The position numbers were made by a program, and so were the translations under genes. From NCBI GenBank assembly GCA_022360055.1, contig JAKSDO010000263.1, forward strand, positions 1 through 62,866: 62,866 nt of DNA, written 5' to 3'. The notes below the pieces were generated by a model. It was not told the DNA's origin. It worked only from the letters and a program-made list of their open reading frames with translations, and did not search any database. This DNA is from Cytophagales bacterium (lineage in GTDB: Bacteria > Bacteroidota > Bacteroidia > Cytophagales > Cyclobacteriaceae). Positions 16,564-26,057 of this stretch are shown piece by piece (positions within the stretch are counted from its first letter, which is position 1; each line of letters begins with the position of its first letter).

Positions 16564-17502
16564 TTGAAGATCAGGCTGTTATTCGCTGTCAAAATATTGG
16601 CCGCAATATTTGTTTCATTGATTGTATTACTTCGTCTCGAGATCATAGGAAGTCCAATGCAGAATATGTCGTTTCGATATTCCGACAAACAAATTATAAA
16701 GCAGTTCATAAATTCCGGTCAAAAACCACAGTTAAAATACCATGCATTCAACGACCGTACAATCAGGTACCTGGTACGGAAAAATCGTCCCGGTTTGCCC
16801 ACGGTGGTATTTATCCATGGAGCTCCCGGGTCCCTGTCCGATTATTCGAGATATTTTGGAAATGAGGCGTTGTTTGCAAAAGCAAATCTAATAAGCGTAG
16901 ACCGGCTGGGTTATGGCTATTCGGGGTTTGGCAAATCCGAAACATCGATCCGCCTCCAGGGCAAGGCAATCCATTCGATTATACGGAATGAATGTGAAAA
17001 CAGTGAAATTATACTGGTGGGGCATTCCTATGGCGGACCTGTCGCCATTCAAATGGCGATGGACTTCGGAGACGGATACAAGGCCGTAATTTTGTTGGCT
17101 CCCGCCCTTGATCCCGGACACGAAAAGAAAATAATGCTTGCCCGCCTGCCGGCATATCAGCCCATTCGATGGCTGACACCGCCGGCGCTCCGGGTGGCCG
17201 CGGATGAAAAGAACACGCATGTTGCCGAACTAAAAAAAATGCTGGGCAGATATGATCTGATTAAAATCCCCGTTTGCCATATTCACGGGACTTCGGACTC
17301 CCTGGTGCCCTATGAAAATGTAGCGTTTTCCCGGAGAACCATCTCTCCGAAATGGCTCGAAACGATATCCCTGGAAAATGTTGATCACTTTTTGCCCTGG
17401 TCACACTATGATCTGGTCGTCGACAAAATACTGGAGATCGCATCCGGCCACGGACTAAGCTCCGAGCAGGTTGGTAATGGCAATTTTTCCTATACCAATT
17501 AA
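16564..17502 (+). CDS. Alpha/beta hydrolase, membrane-anchored
   Basis: About 313 residues from TTG 16564 (MKIRLLFAVKILAAIF), which gives a clean signal anchor. The frame is open further upstream, but that would start inside the terminator. The fold is shown by the oxyanion motif FIHGAPGSLSDY, the nucleophile elbow VGHSYGGP (Ser), LLAPALDP, the acid Asp in HGTSDSLVPYEN and the catalytic His in LENVDHFLPW. The substrate is unknown. It faces the periplasm. Its last 48 bp overlap the 3' end of the convergent GH2 gene. Confidence 0.8.
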   Translation: MKIRLLFAVKILAAIFVSLIVLLRLEIIGSPMQNMSFRYSDKQIIKQFINSGQKPQLKYHAFNDRTIRYLVRKNRPGLPTVVFIHGAPGSLSDYSRYFGNEALFAKANLISVDRLGYGYSGFGKSETSIRLQGKAIHSIIRNECENSEIILVGHSYGGPVAIQMAMDFGDGYKAVILLAPALDPGHEKKIMLARLPAYQPIRWLTPPALRVAADEKNTHVAELKKMLGRYDLIKIPVCHIHGTSDSLVPYENVAFSRRTISPKWLETISLENVDHFLPWSHYDLVVDKILEIASGHGLSSEQVGNGNFSYTN

Positions 17503-19752
17503 AAGGGAAGTGGTAAACAGGATAACGAATACCGCCCACATGACCAGCCTTTTCAGTTTATGCCGTTTCCGGATATTTCTGATCCCGAAAAACCAAACGA
17601 GTATTGAAAGCACCATACCCCCACCCGCTACGGGATAAGCGATCGACATAAAATCAAAAACCTTAATAAAGAGGTTCATTCCGGTGTACGGATTCTCCAG
17701 CACCCATACGCAATCGTCTGTGTATGCGATGCCATCTTTTTCGGCTTTCACAATGATCCCATTATTTCCTTCGTTGAGTTCGATGCCTTCCCACAGGATG
17801 ATCCCTTTTTCCGGTGATCTCACCGGATATTCTTTTCCGTTGACGGTCAGGCTCACCTCACTCAGGTTTGTATAGACTTTGACATTTGTTTTTGCCTGAT
17901 CCCTGAATACGTAACGCGAAGAAGTAATATGCAATACAGGCGCATCGGACCAATTTGCTTTGTAAAAATAAAATGCATCTTTTTTTGTCTTCCGGTCGTA
18001 GGTGATCATTCCTTTATCGTTGATCCCATAGCGATCTCCTTCCCGTCTGAAATGGGATCCGAAATCAAACATATTCCATATAAATGTCCCCCACACAAAA
18101 GGCCGTTCATCAAATATTTTTAAATTTTCTTCATGGTAGTAGGATTGCCATTCTTCGGGGTGGGGCGATCCCATCGGGTTGGGCGCCTCCAACTCGTCGG
18201 AATGCTGATGGATACTTCCTCCGGCTCCATATTCGCTGATGCCGATTTTATATTCCGGAAAATCCGAATGCGTTTGATCGAGAAATTTTCCCATATCTTC
18301 CGGCTCCTTGTAATACCAGCCATAATACCTGTTCCATGCAATTAAATCCGTGATTTCATGGAGGTTGGCGTGCTCTTGCGGATTGAGCATACTGGCGCCC
18401 ACACTTAACCTATCGGGGTCTTCCTCTTTTACAATCGAATTCAGTTCTTCCACAAATTCCGTAGGCTCGGCTCCTTCCGGGTTTTGAATTTCATTGAAAA
18501 TGCTCCACATTAAAATGGACGGATGGTTGTAATTTTGGCGTATTAGCTCGTATAGCTGCTGTTTGGCGATTTGATGAAAAACATCCGTGTTCTCATAACC
18601 GTTTGAAGTCCCCATAAAACCACCCGGGCCTCCTACCCATGGCAATTCGGCCCAAACGATAAGACCTGCAGAATCCGCAAGATCGTAGACAATCTCAGCA
18701 TGTTGGTAATGGGCGAGGCGCAAGGCATTGATCCCCATTTCGAGCATCAACTCCATGTCTTCCCGATGATCCGCATCCGAGAGTGCGGATCCTTTGCCCA
18801 ACCGGTCCTGGTGTCTGCTTACTCCTCTTACATCGACCGGCACTCCATTTAAAAAAAATCCCTCATCGGCATCCGCATGAAAAAATCTCAGACCCAGCGG
18901 CTCTGTTTTCGAGTCGATTACCTCATCATTTTGTAAAAGGTCCACTTTTACCTGATACATATACGGATCCTTCCTACCGTTCCATAAATGCGGATTATTG
19001 ATGATATAGGAATGCGACAATTCATGCGCTCCGACATCGATTTCAATCTCATTGATTTGAGCATCGATCACTTTGCCGGCCTCATCAAGAATCGTCGTTT
19101 GGTAGGATATCGTTTGCTCTGCGCCCGATCCATTTGAGATTTTTGTAAGCACGGTAACATCTGCATTTTCTTTGCTTACATTTTGCTGTCTCAGGTAAAT
19201 CCCCGAAGAGGCAAAATCAAGCGGAGTAATGCAAATCGGATGTGTAAATAATAAATTCACCGGGCGGTAAATTCCTCCGTAATTATTGAAATCGCCGACG
19301 AGTGGGATTACTTCAAGATTCTCTTCATTATTCACGATCACTTCAATCGTATTTTTTTGATTGTACAGGATGTGCTCCGTAATCTCAAAACAAAATGCGG
19401 CATAACCTCCTCTGTGCTCACCCAGTTCGTGCCCGTTAATCGTAACTTTTGAGGAAATATTCACACCTTCGAACCGGATAAAAATGCGCTGCCCGGACCA
19501 GGTATCGTCGACATCAAAATTCTTTATATATGTTCCGGATCCCCGATAATAATCGAGTCCCCGCTGGGCATCCGTTGCATTCCAGGTATGGGGGAGGTTA
19601 ACAATCTCATCCCGCTTAAGTCCCGTTACGGAATGTCCCTGAAAATTCCATTGCTTATTAAAAGGAATTTCCCTGCGATTTTGAGCGTTCAGATCCGATA
19701 ATACGCAAAAGGTGCCCAAAGCAAAAAGGGCAAGAAAAATCAGTCGTCTCAT
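17455..19752 (-). CDS. Glycoside hydrolase family 2 enzyme with C-terminal membrane hairpin
   Basis: 765 residues. A signal peptide (to about LNAQ, 24) is followed by the GH2 sugar-binding domain (jelly roll, RGSGTYIKNF, NNYGGIYRPV), the Ig-like domain and the TIM barrel. Barrel motifs are RGVSRHQDR, RLAHYQHAE, the acid/base in WSIFNEIQ (about 415) and the nucleophile in GISEYGAGG (about 500). The class is beta-galactosidase/glucuronidase-like. Unusually, residues after about 700 contain two transmembrane helices around the basic RNIRKRHKLKR. This would tie the enzyme to the inner membrane with the catalytic part in the periplasm. A TAAATTTG -7 box lies at 19778-19785. Confidence 0.88.
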   Translation of the reverse strand: MRRLIFLALFALGTFCVLSDLNAQNRREIPFNKQWNFQGHSVTGLKRDEIVNLPHTWNATDAQRGLDYYRGSGTYIKNFDVDDTWSGQRIFIRFEGVNISSKVTINGHELGEHRGGYAAFCFEITEHILYNQKNTIEVIVNNEENLEVIPLVGDFNNYGGIYRPVNLLFTHPICITPLDFASSGIYLRQQNVSKENADVTVLTKISNGSGAEQTISYQTTILDEAGKVIDAQINEIEIDVGAHELSHSYIINNPHLWNGRKDPYMYQVKVDLLQNDEVIDSKTEPLGLRFFHADADEGFFLNGVPVDVRGVSRHQDRLGKGSALSDADHREDMELMLEMGINALRLAHYQHAEIVYDLADSAGLIVWAELPWVGGPGGFMGTSNGYENTDVFHQIAKQQLYELIRQNYNHPSILMWSIFNEIQNPEGAEPTEFVEELNSIVKEEDPDRLSVGASMLNPQEHANLHEITDLIAWNRYYGWYYKEPEDMGKFLDQTHSDFPEYKIGISEYGAGGSIHQHSDELEAPNPMGSPHPEEWQSYYHEENLKIFDERPFVWGTFIWNMFDFGSHFRREGDRYGINDKGMITYDRKTKKDAFYFYKANWSDAPVLHITSSRYVFRDQAKTNVKVYTNLSEVSLTVNGKEYPVRSPEKGIILWEGIELNEGNNGIIVKAEKDGIAYTDDCVWVLENPYTGMNLFIKVFDFMSIAYPVAGGGMVLSILVWFFGIRNIRKRHKLKRLVMWAVFVILFTTSLLIGIGKIAITNLLGA

Positions 19753-19777
19753 TTCAATTGTTTGGATTAATAGTTGT

Positions 19778-19785
19778 CAAATTTA
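19778..19785 (-). promoter_or_regulatory. Candidate -7 element (TAAATTTG) of the GH2 gene
   Basis: Perfect TAnnTTTG about 25 bp upstream of the GH2 start codon. No TTG at the expected -33 distance, so support is partial. Confidence 0.35.
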
Positions 19786-19851
19786 TATACCTGAAAATTT
19801 CCATGCGTCCCGGTCGCATAACCTGGACGAAAAATATATCCGTACGAATTG

Positions 19852-20670
19852 CTATTTTAAGCTCTGCGCCTTAATAGCAGCGCCAATGGCTGTACCAAAT
19901 TCCGCGTGTTTTGGAACGATGAACGTGGTATGATACAGATTGCCAACTCCTTCCATAACTTTCCGGATCAGAGGAAGGGTCGATAATTTTCCGGTCAGCA
20001 CGATATCGCTGAGACTTTCCGATCTGGCAGCAGAAATACCGAGCAACGCAATTGTTTGTCCGACAAGGTTAATAATTGCCATTGCAATATCGCTCTCGTT
20101 CGCTTCATCGGACACTTTGCCAAAATTTGAAGCCGTGGCCGATTCCGGAAGACCGACCAGGGCTCCGCCGGCAATATCTCCGACCGTAAGGTCAATCATT
20201 CCCAATCTTCCTTTGGCAGCCTTATCCATCAGGGTTCTGATATGAGTAATATTGAGTAACTTTCTGGACAGACCTACCATGGTTCCTCCTCCGACACCGC
20301 TTCCTCCCCAGTGATGAATGCTGCCATTTTGCACATTTACTATTGCCGTACCCGTGCCCATGCTCACGACTATGGCTTCCCTCAACCCGGAAAGATAAGC
20401 TCCGGCCGTGCCAATGGAATCAAACTCATCAATTTTCTTTACCGGTATTCCCAACAGTTGATCCCTAATCTGCCCGGCCCCCACCCCTGTGGCCGCTATT
20501 AACCGAATCTCGGAAAGCGGTAATTCTCTCAGTTCAACAAACTTTCCCAGAGCACCTGCGGCAGAAGCGATCGGGTCATCCGCTTTGACAGAAACAGGAT
20601 TTAAAATTTTCCCGTCTTTCAAACCCACAATATCTGTGGTGGTTCCTCCAATATCAATTCCGATGATCAT
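19852..20670 (-). CDS. coaW: Type II pantothenate kinase
   Basis: 272 residues of the ASKHA fold. The phosphate-1 loop is IGIDIGGTTTDIVG, phosphate-2 VVSMGTGTAIV, and the characteristic GGSGVGGGTMVGLSRKLL is followed by DLTVGDI and the adenosine motif LTGKLS. It phosphorylates pantothenate, the first committed CoA step, in the cytoplasm. Type II enzymes are known from staphylococci and eukaryotes and are scattered in Bacteroidota. Monocistronic by position; about 100 bp separate it from the GH2 start. Confidence 0.85.
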   Translation of the reverse strand: MIIGIDIGGTTTDIVGLKDGKILNPVSVKADDPIASAAGALGKFVELRELPLSEIRLIAATGVGAGQIRDQLLGIPVKKIDEFDSIGTAGAYLSGLREAIVVSMGTGTAIVNVQNGSIHHWGGSGVGGGTMVGLSRKLLNITHIRTLMDKAAKGRLGMIDLTVGDIAGGALVGLPESATASNFGKVSDEANESDIAMAIINLVGQTIALLGISAARSESLSDIVLTGKLSTLPLIRKVMEGVGNLYHTTFIVPKHAEFGTAIGAAIKAQSLK

Positions 20671-20738
20671 TCGTATGTAATTTTGCTGTCCTAAAGGTAA
20701 ATAGAATGATTGGCATTCAAATCAAAAAAGCTGTTCGA

Positions 20739-21899
20739 TTACGATCTGTCAATCTTTCTCATTTTCAGAGTCCTGCCTGTCAGATAGCCCAAGCCAAAAG
20801 GCAGGCCCAATAATACGATGAGAATAAGCAATATCAGAGCCAGTGATTTTACCAGGAGCTCTTTAATATGCCTCCAGGATTGTTCGACCAATTCTTTTGA
20901 AAGTACGTTAAGGTCTCCCATAATGACCTCGCGCTCGGTGGCAACCGTCTCACCGATAGCTTTTCTCTGTTCATCCAAAGCTTCGATCAATGCGATTCTT
21001 TCTTCCCCGAGCCTCCACAATGTCTCGGACCATCTGTGATCGAGGCGATCGATCAAAGGCCCGAGCTGTTCATTGAGCTTTATGACGGCCGAATCGATTA
21101 ATTCGGGGCTATGTTCAGCCACATAGGAAATTTGGCTCGCCAGCAGAGCTATGCTGTCTGCCATGGCGCCGATATCGACACTATCCAGCCCCGCCTCATA
21201 CCAATATGCCTGCATGCTCCATCTCGCTATTTTGGGCATGTTGTTTGAATAGTCGTTCATTCTGGAAGAAAGGTCGGATACGGCTTCGGGCATCGTTCCG
21301 ATGGTCGTAACAGCAACACTGTCGGAAAGCCCCAAAGCGGCATTCAGCTCCGAAAGAACGGATCCCCGGCTGAAAAAGATGTCTTCGAACGGGTGTTCTT
21401 TCGTGTAATTGTCGACAAAGTCCTTGTACGTATGGTAATCATTGGCGGTGGATACCATACGTGCAATCCGTGCTACTTCATCTTCGAGCTGTTCGGCAAC
21501 TCTGTTGACCACGGGCTGATATTCGCCGAACAATTCCCTCCCGGCCCCTTGATTCAGAAAATGTGATTGCTGCCTGCAAAAGATCCACGTATCTACTAGG
21601 GATGCGTAGGGCACGGTCTGAAAGATCGCCTGCCTGCTCATGGAAATCGCACCGATCTTCCAGTATAGGGCATTGAGCTTTATGTTTTTTTCACCGGTCG
21701 AGCCGATTATGGAATCGGCGAGTTGCTCCACTTCATTCGAAAAATCATGGGCAAATTCATGCAGCAAAATCCTGGTATTCAATTCTTTGGATGGGAGCGG
21801 CTCCATGCCGGTATTGAGATCGACATTAAACAGCGAGCACGAGGAAAGCGACAAGAGCAATGTGCCGGCAATAAAAGCACTTGTTAATACATTATTCAT
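20739..21899 (-). CDS. Lipoprotein with C-terminal membrane anchor, function unknown
   Basis: 386 residues, not recognised. The N-terminus has an SSCS lipobox (Cys about 21). The body is almost entirely helical with heptad-like stretches. Residues about 345-370 form a strong transmembrane segment (LALILLILIVLLGLPFGLG) followed by a short basic tail. A HEFAHDF sequence near 47 looks like a zinc-protease HExxH only partly (HEFAH). Without a third ligand or protease fold I do not call it a peptidase. Confidence 0.65.
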   Translation of the reverse strand: MNNVLTSAFIAGTLLLSLSSCSLFNVDLNTGMEPLPSKELNTRILLHEFAHDFSNEVEQLADSIIGSTGEKNIKLNALYWKIGAISMSRQAIFQTVPYASLVDTWIFCRQQSHFLNQGAGRELFGEYQPVVNRVAEQLEDEVARIARMVSTANDYHTYKDFVDNYTKEHPFEDIFFSRGSVLSELNAALGLSDSVAVTTIGTMPEAVSDLSSRMNDYSNNMPKIARWSMQAYWYEAGLDSVDIGAMADSIALLASQISYVAEHSPELIDSAVIKLNEQLGPLIDRLDHRWSETLWRLGEERIALIEALDEQRKAIGETVATEREVIMGDLNVLSKELVEQSWRHIKELLVKSLALILLILIVLLGLPFGLGYLTGRTLKMRKIDRS

Positions 21900-22022
21900 A
21901 AGGCAGTTGGTTACTACTGTGAGGATTACAAGATATCAATTCTCTCGAAAAAATAGCATATCTCATCAAGAATAAACTATTTTTGCTGTCGAATTTTGAT
22001 TATCGATTTAACAAGTATTAGA

Positions 22023-22397
22023 ATGGAATTCAGGGCATTAGAACAACTTATTTCCGATACGGCCGCACTCAAGGGAATCGACAAAAATACGATCGTAGAA
22101 GATCTGGCCGATTTTTTAAAAATGAAATACAGTGTCGCGATCATGGAAAAAGAAAGGGATCTGATAGATGAAGTAAAAAATAAAGTCCTTACCAAATTGT
22201 ATAATGCAGACAATCACAGTGTAAGCTCCAGTAAGGACCTGCAAAAAACCTTTAAGCTTGATCTGCTGGAAATAGATTATCTCGATACCGGAATAGATGA
22301 ACTGATACAGGAGGGAATCGTAAAATCATCCAAGGCAGCATATGTACTGACAAAAGAAGGGGTAATGAAATTTAAGGAGTTTTACGGGGAGATCTGA
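22023..22397 (+). CDS. Small helical protein, function unknown
   Basis: About 124 residues from ATG 22023 (MEFRALEQL); a TTG at 21996 is the alternative. Predicted mostly helical, with a C-terminal part (YLDTGIDELIQEGIVKSSKAAYVLTKEG) that reads like a winged-helix hairpin. It carries no signal peptide. It stands alone between divergent and convergent neighbours. Confidence 0.6.
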   Translation: MEFRALEQLISDTAALKGIDKNTIVEDLADFLKMKYSVAIMEKERDLIDEVKNKVLTKLYNADNHSVSSSKDLQKTFKLDLLEIDYLDTGIDELIQEGIVKSSKAAYVLTKEGVMKFKEFYGEI

Positions 22398-22413
22398 TCT
22401 CTCCCCGGCCTGG

Positions 22414-22458
22414 GTGTCAAGTCAAGCCTAAACCTACGGGTAAGGCCTGACTTGACAC
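22414..22458. terminator. 16 bp inverted repeat between convergent genes
   Basis: GTGTCAAGTCAAGCCT (22414-22429) faces AGGCCTGACTTGACAC (22443-22458) with one mismatch and a 13 nt loop. It occupies the whole gap between two convergent genes and touches the stop codon of the downstream one. There is no T-run in either direction. It probably ends or protects both transcripts. Confidence 0.55.
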
Positions 22459-23714
22459 TAGAAATTCTCCTTAACTCCGATCAGGTTTATCGCCTTTTCA
22501 CGGGATAATTTTTGTTGGTCATATTGTTTTAAAGTAGACATTTTCACAGACACCTCTACGGATTCCGGGATCTCGCAATCGCGGCAGTTACCGAGTTGAA
22601 TGTCCAGCATTACAATTTCATCGTCATTCAAAGACCGTATAGTACGGCCGTAATCCAGCATAAAGGCCTTGATGTCATCTTTGAATTTCCGATATGTTTC
22701 TGCATTGTTCGGGCTTTCACTTTCGGATTTTATGGCGAGGTTCCGGTCTCCCGATGACCTGTAGACCGTCCGGGCAAAGGCCCTCGGGCCACTTGAGGTT
22801 TTAATATGGAAGACAGCTCCGTATCCGTCCAGTACCTCATACCTCGGTTTACCCTGGCAATAGTACGTTTCCGAAAGATCATGACTGTAAAATCTGTCGA
22901 AAATGTTGGCGAACATTTCCAGATCCGCTACTTTTTTTTGCGGTTCATCTTTTTCGATCTTAATGCGGTCGATAAACGCTTCCCGTTTAATTTTCCCGGA
23001 TTTAAAAGCCGCAACATCTTTCCTGAAAACTTCCGCGGATATATTACTCACGCGCTGCTCATTAATTTGTTCCGAGCCCTTTCGGGACCAGACAAATACC
23101 ATGTCGTTGTACGGTGATTTCTGCTTGATTACAATTTTTTCCTCAGGTTTGAGCTGGCCAATGAGGTCTGCATAATCGGTCATGAAGGTAATCATCACCT
23201 CCTCCCAGTTAATTTCATCGTCAACGCCGGGTTTGATGTTGTATGTGTAGGTGGTGGCTATTTTGGCTTTTTCTTTGACCTGTTTTATTTCCTCCTTGTG
23301 TTTTTCAATCTCCTGCCTGTGCTTTTCAAGCTCTTTCTTTTGAACTTCCAGCTTTTCCTTTTGTCGTTTCATTTCTTCTTTTGACAGTTCATCCACGGAA
23401 ACCTCGAGCTCATTATCAATGTCAAGATCCACATCAATATCCGGAATCGGCGGAATATCGGGGATTACGATATCCCTCGCACCATGGAAATAAACCAGAT
23501 GCTCGGGAATTGTAAACACCACACCGTAGTCCTTAATGTAGGTGGCGTCGATGGAAGTACCTCCGAACCAATGGTCCGAACCGGAACTGATCAGGGTTGA
23601 AAGAATGTTTTTTGCAATCTCGAGATCGCGGTTCATTCTTTTTTCATCGATCTCATCGCCGGTCTTAAAACCGAAGCATACCGGCATTATTAATAATATC
23701 ATTAACTTTTTCAT
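22458..23714 (-). CDS. Secreted coiled-coil protein, last gene of an ECF-sigma operon
   Basis: 418 residues, not recognised. It has a signal peptide (MKKLMILLIMPVCFG). A proline/aspartate-rich stretch (residues about 85-105, IPDIPPIPDIDVDLDID) precedes a long charged coiled coil (about 108-155). Two similar halves flank it: both contain a FxxxYSxDL/ILSTLISSG-type start and YGxVFxI strands, suggesting an internal duplication. It follows the anti-sigma gene by 45 bp, so it is a likely output or partner of that sigma system in the periplasm. Confidence 0.65.
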   Translation of the reverse strand: MKKLMILLIMPVCFGFKTGDEIDEKRMNRDLEIAKNILSTLISSGSDHWFGGTSIDATYIKDYGVVFTIPEHLVYFHGARDIVIPDIPPIPDIDVDLDIDNELEVSVDELSKEEMKRQKEKLEVQKKELEKHRQEIEKHKEEIKQVKEKAKIATTYTYNIKPGVDDEINWEEVMITFMTDYADLIGQLKPEEKIVIKQKSPYNDMVFVWSRKGSEQINEQRVSNISAEVFRKDVAAFKSGKIKREAFIDRIKIEKDEPQKKVADLEMFANIFDRFYSHDLSETYYCQGKPRYEVLDGYGAVFHIKTSSGPRAFARTVYRSSGDRNLAIKSESESPNNAETYRKFKDDIKAFMLDYGRTIRSLNDDEIVMLDIQLGNCRDCEIPESVEVSVKMSTLKQYDQQKLSREKAINLIGVKENF

Positions 23715-23759
23715 ATCAGAATTTTGTTTCTCCTTAATGTTTTATCGTAATCCAAAGAA

Positions 23760-24593
23760 TTAATTATTGCCCTGTTGATTCACAGAGGTATATAAGCTTG
23801 CAATTGCTTTTTCAGTTTCCTGCTTCTGAAGCTCCTGTTTATGATTTATTTCATACAAACTGTTTTGAATGAATGTGAGGTCATCATCGCGCTGCTGCTG
23901 GTAGAAATTATTAAATTGGGTAAACATGGCCTTGAAATATTCCTGCTGCTGTGCGGATGTCAGTTTTAAGTACTCCTTTACCGCTTCGGCATTCTTGTTT
24001 TCGGCATTTGTGAAAAAATTCTGAAGATCGCGGCGACTAATTTCATCTTCTTTCTTATCGTCGGAGGCCTCTTGCAGTTCGGTCTTTAACATCGCCAGCC
24101 TTGTATTGAATTCTTGTTCGGCATCAGCCAATTGAGCCAGCAACTTTTCGCTGCTTTTTTGCAATTCGTCCCGGACGATGGCATGAACCTCTTCCTCTGT
24201 AAAATAATTCCGGTCATCCATGGCCGGGTTGTCGCCAAACCCTAACTGTACGCTCCGATCGGTTATTGCTACTGAAAAATTCGTAAAATAGCCAACAAGC
24301 ATCAAAATGAGTAAAGATGCCGCAACGGCTGTTACCGGTTTGAAAACAATTATTTTTCTCCGCTTTGCGTGAAACCAGCTCGACGACCTGGACCTGCCCC
24401 ATGTTGAAAATGGTTCCATGACTTCTTTATCCTTCAGGGTTTCAAGCTCGTTTCTCACCGACGTCAGCTCTTCCAATTCTTTCCGGAGTTTCTCATCCTC
24501 CTTAAGTTTTTTCTCAAAGTCCTTCTTTTCGCCCGCATTCATTTCTCCATAGAGATAGTCCAGCAAATCCTTGTTAAAATCCTGAGTTTCCAT
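23760..24593 (-). CDS. Anti-sigma factor with periplasmic coiled coil
   Basis: 277 residues from ATG 24593, 2 bp after the sigma stop. The N-terminus (LLDYLYGEMNAGEKKDFEKKL) is the short helical segment common in Bacteroidota anti-sigma proteins. One transmembrane segment lies around 85-108 (FKPVTAVAASLLILMLVGYF). The rest is periplasmic and dominated by Q/E-rich coiled coil. It probably holds the adjacent ECF sigma factor at the membrane and responds to an envelope signal. Confidence 0.75.
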   Translation of the reverse strand: METQDFNKDLLDYLYGEMNAGEKKDFEKKLKEDEKLRKELEELTSVRNELETLKDKEVMEPFSTWGRSRSSSWFHAKRRKIIVFKPVTAVAASLLILMLVGYFTNFSVAITDRSVQLGFGDNPAMDDRNYFTEEEVHAIVRDELQKSSEKLLAQLADAEQEFNTRLAMLKTELQEASDDKKEDEISRRDLQNFFTNAENKNAEAVKEYLKLTSAQQQEYFKAMFTQFNNFYQQQRDDDLTFIQNSLYEINHKQELQKQETEKAIASLYTSVNQQGNN

Positions 24594-24595
24594 AT

Positions 24596-25192
24596 TCAAC
24601 CTTCGATTTTGTAGTTCAATTCACTTTTTTCCAGTATTTTTCTCATGGCCTTTAATCCATAGTACAGTCTGGACTTGGCCGTGTTTTCCGATATATTCAA
24701 GGTTTCCGAGATCTCCCTGAATTTCAATCCTTCAAATTCTTTCATAATGATTACCGTCTTCTGTTCTTCCGGCAATCTCCTCAGTATATCGGCGATCATT
24801 TCTTCCTTCTCTTGTTTCTGGTATTCGTATTCCGGAAGGCCGTAATTCGATTCGACATCGCGGACATCCTCGTCCATAAAAATCGAATACCACTTCTTCC
24901 GCTTTTGACGCCGGTCCTCCTCCCTGCAATAATTCAAGGCTATTTTATAGAGCCAATATTTAAAACTGTCGACATCCTTGAGCCGGTCAATCTTCTGGTA
25001 TACAGCGATAAATGTTTGCTGGGTAGCTTCCATAGCATAATCATGATCTCCAAAATACTTCAAAGCGAAATTATAAATGCGCTTGAACCATAAACCTACC
25101 AGCTTGCCATAAGCGTGCTCATCCCCTTTTTTGGACTTTTCGATAAGACTTTTGCTATGGTAAATCGCTATATTTTCAAGGACCTCGGCCAT
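24596..25192 (-). CDS. ECF (sigma-70 family) RNA polymerase sigma factor
   Basis: 198 residues. Region 2 (about 25-95) includes DYAMEATQQTFIAVYQKI and FKYWLYKIALNYCRE. Region 4 (about 125-185) includes LPEEQKTVIIMKEFEGLKFREIS and LNISENTAKSRLYYGL, the DNA-reading helix. It directs polymerase to envelope-stress-type promoters and is likely controlled by the anti-sigma gene just downstream. First gene of a three-gene minus-strand operon. Confidence 0.92.
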   Translation of the reverse strand: MAEVLENIAIYHSKSLIEKSKKGDEHAYGKLVGLWFKRIYNFALKYFGDHDYAMEATQQTFIAVYQKIDRLKDVDSFKYWLYKIALNYCREEDRRQKRKKWYSIFMDEDVRDVESNYGLPEYEYQKQEKEEMIADILRRLPEEQKTVIIMKEFEGLKFREISETLNISENTAKSRLYYGLKAMRKILEKSELNYKIEG

Positions 25193-25337
25193 TCAATTTT
25201 CAATGTTCTATATCAAGGATGAACGGCAAGGTAAAAAAGTTTTAAAAGGAGTGAAAAATTTAAGCGCTCATACTTATTTCAACCTGAAATACTCCGGACA
25301 CGGATCTTCGGCAGGTGGTTCGATTCCATATAATGGA

Positions 25338-26057
25338 TTACAGCCCGAGGAACATTATGGCAAGACCGGAAAAACAAATGGTCCCTCCGGCTATGGCATG
25401 CGTGTATCTTTCCAGCTTCCCCAATTTGGCAAAACCTATGCCCCAGGTGCCGAGCATCACAATGCCGAGCATCGTGACGATCGTAACGGCGGCAAATATG
25501 CCGGTTACCAGAAACATTCCGCCCAAGCTGCTTTTTGCAGCCGGGTACATGAGAAGCGGGATTAACGGCTCGCAAGGGCCGAGCACAAAAACCGTAAATA
25601 ATATCCAGGGCGTAAGGTCCCGGGCTGTCGATTCATGATCATGTACGTGAGCATGATCGGATACATGTGTGTGCGGGTGGTCGTGAACGATGCCCCCTTC
25701 GTGGGTATGAAGGTGGCTGTGGGGCTTGTTTTTAACGGCCCTGTGGATTCCCCATATTCCATAAGCCAATCCAAATCCGATCAACAACCATGCGGCGATC
25801 TCGCCCCGGTAGCTCTCCAGCAGCTCCAGCTTCATCAATTCGGCCCCGAGAAAAACACCCAAAAGCCCGAGAACGATCGAACTCAAAACATGCCCTCCGC
25901 CACACAAAATGGTGATCCACGATGTCTTGGCAAAAGACCAGTTCCGCACTCTTGCCATCATGACAAAAGGCAAATAATGATCCGGGCCGAGGGCGGTATG
26001 CACAAAACCTATTGTAGCTGCTGTCCAGCACAAAACTATGATTTCCGAATCGATCAA
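25338..26057 (-). CDS. UreH/TauE-like membrane protein with His-rich loop, probable metal transporter
   Basis: 239 residues, about six transmembrane segments. It starts at TTG 26057 since no ATG is available in frame. The first helix pair carries HTALGPDHYLPF, and the second has GGGHVLSSI. A hydrophilic loop around 110-147 contains more than ten His in repeats such as HSHLHTHEGG and HDHPHTHVSDHAHVHDHE. The order resembles HupE/UreJ and UreH-type Ni/Co permeases that share the TauE/SafE fold. Ni, Co or Zn movement across the inner membrane is inferred. No urease or hydrogenase genes are nearby. Confidence 0.75.
   Translation of the reverse strand: MIDSEIIVLCWTAATIGFVHTALGPDHYLPFVMMARVRNWSFAKTSWITILCGGGHVLSSIVLGLLGVFLGAELMKLELLESYRGEIAAWLLIGFGLAYGIWGIHRAVKNKPHSHLHTHEGGIVHDHPHTHVSDHAHVHDHESTARDLTPWILFTVFVLGPCEPLIPLLMYPAAKSSLGGMFLVTGIFAAVTIVTMLGIVMLGTWGIGFAKLGKLERYTHAIAGGTICFSGLAIMFLGL

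Noticed and set aside
20739-21899. HEFAH in the lipoprotein as a zinc-protease HExxH site
   Set aside because: HEFAH fits HExxH, but the surrounding all-helical sequence shows no third ligand or protease fold, so a peptidase call would rest on five residues.
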